Both the position numbers and the translations under genes were made by a program. A DNA stretch of 64,000 bases from Immersiella caudata. Its lineage: Eukaryota > Ascomycota > Sordariomycetes > Sordariales > Lasiosphaeriaceae. Below, piece by piece: positions 55,964 to 64,000 of the stretch (the first letter of the stretch is position 1; each line of letters opens with the position of its first letter). The DNA is taken from positions 558,001-622,000 of the forward strand of contig JAULSU010000007.1 in NCBI GenBank assembly GCA_030512335.1. The letters run 5' to 3'. A model generated the notes under the pieces. The model did no database searches and had not been told where the DNA came from. It saw nothing but the letters and a program-made list of their open reading frames with translations.

Positions 55964-57289
55964 GGCGAGGTCCGGAGCGTGGAGATGTGGTCGGGGAGCG
56001 TGATGGGTTTGGAGCATGGAATGGGCGTTAGGTGTGAAGTCCAAATCAACAGACCTGGCATAAAATCGAGAGGCTCCGATGAGAAACCGTTGTCGAAAGC
56101 AAAACTAAAAGAAGAAGGAAATACCATGAATAACAAGTTGCATTGCTTCAAACGTCGTTCCCCTCTGTTTCCGGGGGGATTTGACCAAGCACTACCAAGC
56201 TTTCGACTTTGCAAAAGCAGCATGCGCCAAGCCCTTGCAGGCGCGCTGATCCGCGCTGTTGGTACTGATCAGGTGCTGCTTGTATAGCGACCAGGCTCGC
56301 TTATCAATGTAGAAAAGCGCTCTATGTCTCTATTGCATCGTGTTTTGCCTAGGGAATTCCCTCGTTGTCTCGGCAGGAACGCAACCGGGAGTGTTTCGAC
56401 CGTGGCGTCCGGGAGCAGTGACGGTAGTGCGGGGCCGGCGGGGCGGAAGCGGACCGATAATTCGGACCCTGCCCCGAAAGGGATATCGGTGCTTATAAGG
56501 CCCAGCAAATTCGCAGTGACGGGTCTCAGTATAAGCCCGGGTAGCCAATATTTGGCGATGTTTGTACCAGGCAGGCTCAGGATGCACAAAGGCTTTGTTG
56601 TCTCACCCCATCCACGCACTCTGCCAAGCCCTGGTTCTCTTGTCGCTGGAGACTGCGTCGAGCACGCCCTTTGTTTGGAGACCGCGCTGGCCTGAACGGG
56701 CGCGAATTTTGCACATGGGCCCCTTGTGGAAGAGAGGCACCGGATTAATCGCGTTGTGTTGCGCAGAAGGATGATGGGACCGAGCACTGGGGGCTGGGTA
56801 ACGGCCGGTTCGATTAATGACGTGCAACACGGCGGTACTGACTCCGGTTCTCAGCCAGCCCGTGGCGCGATTCGACGGCGTCTGACTTCAGCAACCACCC
56901 GTCAGCAGTGGTAACATTTCACGCAGCTTGGCTTACCAGCTATGGGTGGGGAAAGGCAGCGAAACGTTCTACCTCCACTTTACCCGCTGTCGTGGTCGCT
57001 TTCTCCGAGTCTTGGCTCCAGGGAGCAGAGGGATACGCTGAGCAATTTGGGCCATTCCAGGCGGTGGTCAGGATCGTCCGCTGTGGCTAGGCCGAGCCAA
57101 TGTTGCGTTCCGGCTGATTGGGGTGCGGGGAAGGAGGCCGGGCAATTTCTAGACGCAGAAACGCGGAACGGGATTGGATTGCTTGTCAATTGCTTGTTCG
57201 AAGATGTATATAGGGGGCAGAGATAATTTTGCGGTTTGGTGTTGGTGTTGGGTTGAAGCTCGTAGTTGCTTCCTTGACGACATCGCACC
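55964..57289. other. Intergenic region, no gene seen
   Basis: About 1.3 kb between the OPT and GH2 genes; includes the GH2 promoter. Only short, mutually overlapping frames. Confidence 0.5.
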
Positions 57290-59952
57290 ATGCTGCTCCC
57301 CGCGTCAGTGGCGCTTTTTTGGGCGGCCCTTAGCGGGGCTGCCGTCACCCAAATTCCCTCCTGGGACCTCGTCTCCACTGCACAAACGTCCGCATCCCTC
57401 ACGTCCATCTCCCAGCCCGACTTCGACACCTCGTCCTGGCGCCATATCCCGGCTCCATTCTGCACACTCATCGGTTGCCTCCTTAAGGCCAACGTCTACA
57501 ATGAGACCGACCTGTTCTTCTCGGATAATCTCCGTCGCAAGCCCGAGGCAGCACTTTTCTCCGTCCCGTGGATCTACCGGAATGAGTTTAAGCTGGCCCC
57601 CGCAACGGGCCGGCATTTTTTCCTGCAGACGCACGGCATCGCCTCTCGCGCCGATATCTTCTTGAACGGCAAGCAAGTGGCAGATAAATCCGTACAGGTT
57701 GGCTCCTACGCGGGGCACCGTTATGACATCACAGACGCCGTTGCTGCGGCCAACGCTCTGGCCATCAAGGTCTACCCTACTGACCCCCACCGGGACCTCG
57801 CAATTGGATGGGTCGACTGGAATCCCTGGCCTGCGGACAACGGCACGGGTGTCTGGCGCGCCGTGGAGATCAAGGAAACGGGGAGCGTGGTGCTGGATCC
57901 TCTGCGGGTGATCACGTTTCTGGATACGCCGTTGGTTCAAGGGACGTACACCATCAGAGTCAAGGCCAAGAATCTGGAGAACAAGGAGGTCAGGGTGCTG
58001 GTGGATTACAACGTTACGCTGGTTGGCTCGGGGGCACAGGCGGGCGGGGACGCAAAGTATGTCCGGATCGGAGCCGGCAGAGAGGTGGAGGTGGTATTTG
58101 AGGGCGTTGTGCAGGCTCCGGAGATTTGGTGGCCTGCGCAGTGGGGGGAGCAGCCCTTGTACAATGTCAAGTTGGGGGTGAAAGACGCTGATGGGACGGT
58201 GTCGGATGCAGCGGAGACGAACTTTGGGTTCAGAGTGGTGGAGAGGAGGTTGAATCAATTCAATGATACCGTGTTCATTGTGAACAGGAAGGAGTTTCAG
58301 GTTCTTGGGGGAGGGTACGCGCCAGACATGTTCCTGCGGTGGGATCCGGCGAGGTGGGAGAAGGAGCTGCAGTATGCCTTGGACTTGGGTTTGAACACGA
58401 TTCGACTGGAAGGGAAGAATGAGCATCCGGAGTTGTATGACATTGCGGATCGAATGGGCATGATGATCATGGCGGGATGGGAGTGTTGCGGTAGGTTCTT
58501 TCCTCCTCTCCTCAAAATTGGGCGCTGACATCGACAGACAAATGGGAGGCTTGGGACTACAACACGCACATGGAAAAGCCGTCACTCTGGACAGATGAGG
58601 ACTACGCCACGGCGAACGCAAGCATGAGACACGAGGCCACCATGCTGCAACCCCATCCAAGCGTCCTCACTTACCTGATTGGCAGCGATTTCTGGCCAAA
58701 CGAGCGGGCAACAACGATATATCTGAACGCTTTCAAGTCGGTGGACTGGCAAACGCCCGTGCTGGGATCCGCTTCGAGGCAAGGCTTTTCTCCACAGACC
58801 GGATCTCCGGGCATGTCGATGGAGGGCCCATACGACTGGGTGCCGCCGAATTACTTCTTCGACAACCAGCCAGCGCGCGCTGGCTCGGCCTATGGGTTCG
58901 GATCGGAACTGAGCGCCGGAGTCGGAACCCCCGACTTGTCCAGCTTGAAGAAGTTCCTGAGCAGCTCCGACCTCGACGACCTGTGGAAGAATCCAAGGAA
59001 GGACCTCTTCCACATGTCAACTGCCGGCTCAACCTTTGACGACCGCCGGATCTACAACGACGCTCTTTGGGCTCGTCTCGGCGCACCGACATCGCTTGAA
59101 GACTACGTGCAAAAGTCACAGATCACTGACTACGAAGCTACCCGGGCCCAGTTCGAGGCTTGGGGATCGATGTGGAATGCGCGGAGGCCTGCAACGGGCG
59201 TCATCTACTGGATGCTCACGGGGGCGTTTCCCAATCTGCACTGGAATCTCTGGGACTACTATATGCGTCCGTCTGGTGGATTCTTTGGAGCCAAGGCTGC
59301 GCTGCGTCTCGAGCATGTGGCGTACGATCCTGTCCGCAAGGTGGTGCACTTGATCAACCGCTCGCTAGACAAGTCTGGGAAGCGAACTGTCGAAGTAGAT
59401 GTCATTGACACCGCGGGGCAACCCATCTACAGCGGCAGTGTGCAGGCCAACACTGAGCCCAACACAAGCAAGAATATCACATCAGTTGCTGCCGCGTTAG
59501 AAGGCGCCAAAGACTTGGTCTTCCTGAAGCTGAAGCTGTTGGACGATAAAAACGTTACCCTCAGTCGAAACACCTACTGGGTTCCCAAGACTTTGGATGC
59601 TCTGGACTTTGCCAGGAGCGAGTGGTACTACACACCAGTTTCCAGGTACAGCGATTATACAGCACTCAACAAGCTGGGGTCGGCCAGTTTGACGGTGGCG
59701 GCGACAAAGCAGGGGGGTGCCACGGTGATCACAGTGGAGAACCCGTCAAACGTGCCGGCGTTCTTGGTTAGCCTTGCGCTGGTCGACTCCCAAGGGGCGG
59801 ATGTGTTGCCATTGACGTGGTCAGACAACTATGTGACTCTGTGGCCAAAAGAAAAGTTGAACCTGACGGTGTCAACGCTCAAGGGAGCTGCGGAGCCAGC
59901 TGCTGTGGATTTTGTGGGGAGGAATGTGGCAAGGGGAACTGTGCGATTGTGA
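57290..59952 (+). CDS. GH2 exo-beta-D-glucosaminidase, secreted
   Basis: Glycoside hydrolase family 2 enzyme releasing glucosamine from the non-reducing end of chitosan oligosaccharides. Exons 57290..58490 and 58538..59952 (47-nt intron) give 871 aa. A signal peptide (about 1-18) indicates secretion. Order: N-terminal sugar-binding jelly roll (RNEFKL, LQTHGIASRADIFLNGKQVA, GWVDWNPWPADNGTGVWR), immunoglobulin-like domain (GTYTIRVKAKN), then the TIM barrel starting FQVLGGGYAPDMFLRW. In the barrel, YLIGSDFWPNERA supplies the Asp expected as acid/base and FGSELSAGVGTPDLSS the Glu expected as nucleophile, by analogy with Amycolatopsis CsxA. WECCDKWEAWD and MEGPYDWVPPNYF are also characteristic. 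Two further beta domains end the protein. All key residues are present. Confidence 0.93.
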
Positions 59953-60411
59953 AAGGGGGATGTACATATCGCCAACGAAGCGCCCCGGGCTCACCAGCTT
60001 ATCAATACAATGTTCTCGGCGGGGAGTTCTTCGGATACGCAAGCAATCGTGCCAGAGGCAATCGAACATCACGCCATAGCGTCAAGACTAGAAACCTGCA
60101 ATGGCGCCATCGAGGTAGTTATCTCGGCTTCCGCAGAGCCGCAGCTCGGATCATCGCCTTCAAACTTAAAAACATGTGGTCCCAATGGCTTCCACATGCT
60201 CTCGGGCGCCTGGTGGCCAACGCTCGCCACAACTGCCTAGCACGAACCTTGCCCACCAGCCTTGCAGATCCATGCCCACTGTAGAACATGCCCACAAGCT
60301 CAAAATAGCAACATGCAGCCCTGACATCTCACCTTTTAGTGCAAGAAGCGACGAGTCAAGAATTCCCATCCTACCGACAATCAGTACGCCGCCAAGGCTC
60401 CAGATCAATCA
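59953..60411. other. Intergenic region
   Basis: 459 nt between GH2 and F-box genes; no gene seen. Confidence 0.45.
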
Positions 60412-61389
60412 ATGAACAGCATACCCGCATGTATTCGGCGGCTACTTCCGTGGCGGTGGAAGACCTCAAAGCAAAAGGGATGCACGCTAAATCTCCCCGG
60501 CGAGCTTGTCTCGATCGTCTTGGAATTTCTTCCACCGGAATCCATCATCGCATTGGCCCTGACCTGCCGCACACTCTATTCTCAATTCTTTCCTGCGCAA
60601 CCTCAGCTATCCGACTCCGCTAGGATCATATTGCTCCAGTGGCTAGAGCAAGATATCCTAGACCTCTATTTCGGCCACGATTGCGCCCACTTCCATTGCT
60701 GGCGTCACTTAATACAATCTTCAAGATCCGGGACCACAATCCGTTTCGGGCCTTGTCAGACCAAGCACACTCCAGACATCACACAACTGATGTGCGCCTA
60801 CGTCCTGGACTATGAGTCCAGGCTTGCGTATTCTCTCGTCCACCTTGTCACCAACAGCCACTTCTATGTGCCTACCCACGGTCCATCTGTAGAGGATACT
60901 GCGGCAATTAGTCGTTTAGGTGATGCTGACTATGGTCTTGACACGACACGTTCCCGGAGGGCCAAGATCATCAACGACAACCTCTACGTGCACGGGGAGA
61001 TAGCATTTCGAAGGTCTAGGGACAGGAACGCAAAGGCGCTGATGGAATATCTCGAAAGACATGGGCACCTTCGGGTATGCCGTCACCTTCGCTTGACCGA
61101 ATACCGTCCACAAGCACCACCCAGCATCTCCGAGCTAGTCAATAGCCAGCTTTCGGCAATGCGCTTCACGACAGCCTCTGGACAAGTTGCTTCTTGCCCT
61201 CTTTGCTTTACCGACCACCAGGTGCGGATCACTGGACCCATGGAGAAAGACTGGGCTGTCGAGATCTCTCGGTGGCATAATCTCGGGCAGTGCCGATCTC
61301 CACAAGACCGAGAATGGTACAGTATTACTACTAGGTATGGCGGCGGAGTAGCGTGGCGACGGGACACCTGTGCGGCAGGATTGGTCTAA
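60412..61389 (+). CDS. F-box domain protein
   Basis: Single-exon 325-aa protein. The F-box is at about residues 26-62 (LNLPGELVSIVLEFLPPESI then ALALTCRTLYSQFF), which in other proteins docks to SKP1 in SCF ubiquitin ligases. The rest has no repeats I recognise; it holds Cys/His pairs (DCAHFHCW, CPLCFTDHQ) that may bind zinc, and resembles the large class of fungal F-box proteins with unknown substrate. The start is the first ATG in frame and places the F-box near the N-terminus as usual. A 20-nt poly-T tract follows about 50 nt after the stop. Confidence 0.75.
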   Translation: MNSIPACIRRLLPWRWKTSKQKGCTLNLPGELVSIVLEFLPPESIIALALTCRTLYSQFFPAQPQLSDSARIILLQWLEQDILDLYFGHDCAHFHCWRHLIQSSRSGTTIRFGPCQTKHTPDITQLMCAYVLDYESRLAYSLVHLVTNSHFYVPTHGPSVEDTAAISRLGDADYGLDTTRSRRAKIINDNLYVHGEIAFRRSRDRNAKALMEYLERHGHLRVCRHLRLTEYRPQAPPSISELVNSQLSAMRFTTASGQVASCPLCFTDHQVRITGPMEKDWAVEISRWHNLGQCRSPQDREWYSITTRYGGGVAWRRDTCAAGLV

Positions 61390-61849
61390 GAGACTGGATG
61401 GCTGGGGACATGATCTCCATGGATTTGATCGATGGGACTTTTTTTTTTTTTTTTTTTTGGAAAGCTATGATGGGAGTAATAGCGGCAGCGGGTTTCACTA
61501 TGAATCACCCTCTCTTTTGACGTGGCGTGGCACCGTCAAGTCTCGGCATGAAGTTGCCAATTCCGGATAATGGGTGGCCGTCACAAAGAACAGCGAAGTC
61601 GACAAGGGGGGAATATGGCGAGTACCAGGCATATTGCTTTCTTGCCCCATGCCAACGAGAACAAAGAGATAGGCATAAAGGGGGTGATAAAATGAGCTCG
61701 ATCGCTGGCGGAAAACCCGTGTTGCCATCTTGCTTCCGTCGAATACAGCTCCTCCTCAGGCGGTTGGTTTCTCGATACAGGCAGCTGTTTAACTCGACAC
61801 ACACGGGTGTTCAACGTATACACGCAGCTGTTCAACCTATCGACCAGCA
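61390..61849. other. Intergenic region with poly-T tract
   Basis: 460 nt between the F-box gene and the last gene; contains the T20 run. No gene seen. Confidence 0.45.
61439..61458 (+). repeat. Poly-T tract (20 nt)
   Basis: An uninterrupted run of 20 T, about 50 nt downstream of the F-box stop codon. A possible nucleosome-free element, or the A-tail of an inserted retro-copy on the other strand; no target-site duplication was seen. Confidence 0.8.
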
Positions 61850-64000
61850 ATGGCGGCCCAACCACCCGCTGCGCAGCCTGTTGCCCAGCCGCCACCGCCA
61901 CCAACGCTGGGTGCCGATGGCCCTCCGGCAAGGCAGGGCAAGACAGCTGAGCAGATCATCACATCCATCCTTGGCATGAAGACGCCGACCTATTTTGACA
62001 AAAGGCGCGCCTGGAGCATTCTGGGTTACAGCGCTCGCCAGAATCCAGTCAAGCCAAGCATGGTTGACTTCGCCAGCCAAGTTCGAGTGCAGTGGGTGTT
62101 CCTCGCGCCTCATCAAACAAGACGCGCCAGACGAGCGAGGGCGCACATTCTCGACGCCCTCCGGACCTTTGGTTTCAGAAGCCGTCTTTGGAAGGTGGAC
62201 ACTCAAGATCTCTACATTACCCACCAGTTTTCCGACCAGACATATAATGGCCTGCCAGGTCCGGGTAGAGGGCCGCCGTCCCAGGCGGACGCGAGGGCAT
62301 ACCTGGCAGCCCAGGCTCCAGAAACCTCCGAAATGGAGGTTGAGCAGGCGGAGGTCGAGATGCAGAGACAGTGGAAGAGGTTCCACAAGTATCAGGTATG
62401 GCTTTTACTTGGGTATTTTGTTGCTCGCTATGCTGAAGCTCATCAAGGGCTTCGAATTGCAATATCTTCATTTTTCCTTGACCGACCGCAAGGCCATATA
62501 TCAAGACACCAGAAATAGGCGACTCTTCCGCGCTCTTGCGGTTCCCCGAGGCGCAAACTCGCTGTGGCACAGCATATCTTACTACAGAGGTAACAGACGT
62601 AGCCCTGGGGTCGCTGGGCGCTCAATATTTCATCATTGGGCTGTCAAGGCGAGAATATGGACATACTTCATGCAGACGATCACGGATTCGAGCCTCCCAA
62701 GATGGAGAGAATACAACATGTTTCAACACCTCTCCATCCAGCATCACAAGGAGGTAGGTGGCGCAACCTCTTGACCCCTGAACCTAACCCCCTGGTCCGG
62801 CTCGTCGCGAGCACAACAGCGAAGCTTGGCTGACATGGATCTCAGAAAAACGAGACTGGACTTGCCCCGTTTGCGCACCAATATGGTGAGCTCAGCTTGG
62901 TACGCTCCTTGTACGCCTCTCCCAGCCAAGGCCCTCCCGCATTCCCCCCGTACTACATTCTCTTCGTTATAGCCGACTACTTCAACGTTAGAGTCATCGT
63001 TATGCATCCTGTCCCCGAAGCCTGTGGAACCCATGGCCGGCGGATCATTCAGGAGTACGGGCGCATCGTCCAGCACCGCGGTCTCAACCGTAATTATAAT
63101 TACAACGGGTTTGGTCTCGACTATCGAAAATGTCAGGACTTTTACAAGTACTCCTACACAGTCTTTGGCGCCCCCGACCTCAATTCAACCCCCCTTGGCA
63201 TGGTCAGCGACATCTTCCTCGTCACTGACGACTGGGAGAACTTTGAGCCTGCTGTCCGCGACTGCTGCCAGATGGCGTCGCGGCCTGGGTTCAGGGATAA
63301 CGATCGACGCACGCCGGCGGAGCCCGATTATCACCGAAGAGTCGGTAACGACTGGGAAGATTTACCATACGTTAATCCTCAGACTCGGCAACCCGTGCAA
63401 CATGATGGCAATGTCCACTTCTCACGAGATAACATGGAAGTGCGCCTCAACGTCCGCTATCATAACTTCTGGGAGTACGCCCAGGGCTTTTGGCCTATTC
63501 CCTGGAACATACCACCGAATCCGCATTGGCCATGTCGCATGGCGAGATTCAACTATATAGATCCAAACTTGGCCCAGGGTCAGAACCCCTATCTTGCCGC
63601 GGCGGCCAACGAGCTGGAAGAGAGCGGTGTCAGCGGTATCCCCGCCTCAGCTATCCAGCCTGCCATCAGAGGCGACTTCATCCTCACCAAAGAAATTCTC
63701 GATCGCTTCCATGCCGGCGTCGACATCCCAGGAGAAATGTACACTCTCCCAGACTTCAACGAGCTGAACGGTCCGGTGAACATGCGTATCTTCCCCTCAG
63801 CCTGGGAGCGCCCCGTGTTACCTGGTGTCGTTCTTCCCGAATACACAACCAACTTTGCAGACTACGTCGCCAGAGTCCAGCCGAACCCACCCGCGGTCGA
63901 TTATCCAGTTGCCTGCACGGTCAATGGTCAATTTGCCCAACGCAGAGATGGTATGTCCGATTTTTGCTCTTTTCACCCCATTTGTTCTTCTTACGCCGTT
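61850..64000 (+). CDS. Large unknown protein, OTU-like features, partial at right edge
   Basis: Exons read as 61850..62395, 62493..62753, 62846..62885, 62973..63950 with an intron starting at 63951 and running off the window; at least 608 aa encoded here. The acceptor of intron 1 (AAG at 62490-62492) is weak, so that boundary is uncertain. The N-terminus is Pro/Ala-rich, then a conserved-looking segment with YFDKRRAWSILGY. Residues from about 195 give VPRGANSLWHSISYYRG, a conserved-type W..VKARIW helix, LAPFAHQYADYFNVRVIVMHP and later VRLNVRYHNFWEY. This order resembles OTU deubiquitinases (DGNCLFRAIS ... HY), but Ser replaces the catalytic Cys. No firm family assignment; the downstream part is rich in aromatic residues and Asn/Pro. 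Confidence 0.6.

Noticed and set aside
57305..58660. 451-codon minus-strand frame
   Set aside because: Antisense to the GH2 gene and crosses its intron; Arg/Pro/His-rich shadow composition.

Overview
The window is nuclear DNA from a filamentous ascomycete, most likely a Sordariomycete. The evidence is short introns (about 45-140 nt, GT...AG with CTAAC/CTGAC-type branch sites), GC-rich coding regions, two Zn(II)2Cys6 regulators, a HET-domain gene, a PTH11/rhodopsin-type membrane protein, an Atg26-type sterol glucosyltransferase and intergenic ACCTAGGT motifs. Exon-intron structures were worked out by hand from splice signals, reading-frame continuity and expected family sequence. No bacterial operon logic, CRISPR array, rRNA or confident tRNA gene was seen.

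Left part (1-33 kb) is mostly core housekeeping: a Zn2Cys6 regulator, a class III PLP aminotransferase, an Mtf2-like mitochondrial protein divergent from CMR1 (WD40 DNA-damage-binding protein), the 1530-aa sterol 3-beta-glucosyltransferase ATG26, the RNA polymerase II CTD phosphatase FCP1, complex I subunit GRIM-19/NDUFA13, and then three consecutive genome-maintenance genes: condensin subunit 1, the CDC7 kinase (divergent from condensin) and the Fe-S helicase CHL1. A lineage-specific coiled-coil protein closes this part.

Middle part (33-44 kb) is gene-poor and accessory. It has a seven-TM rhodopsin-like protein, a 2.6 kb spacer, and a tandem set of three paralogues of an unrecognised fungal family with two RRM-like domains. 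The first copy is intact. The second is out of frame across an 11-bp tandem duplication. The third has a frame conflict upstream of its domains and a second one near its end. Decay and duplication at this spot are the most unusual features seen.

Right part (44-64 kb) is an accessory, membrane/secretion-oriented region: an MFS efflux-type transporter and a Zn2Cys6 regulator sharing one 401-bp promoter, a HET-domain protein, a BIM1/X325-like secreted copper-binding-type protein that unusually carries a His/Asp-rich tract and a transmembrane anchor, an OPT transporter beside it, a secreted GH2 exo-beta-glucosaminidase, an F-box protein and, running off the right edge, a large unknown protein with weak OTU-protease-like features in which the cysteine position is serine.
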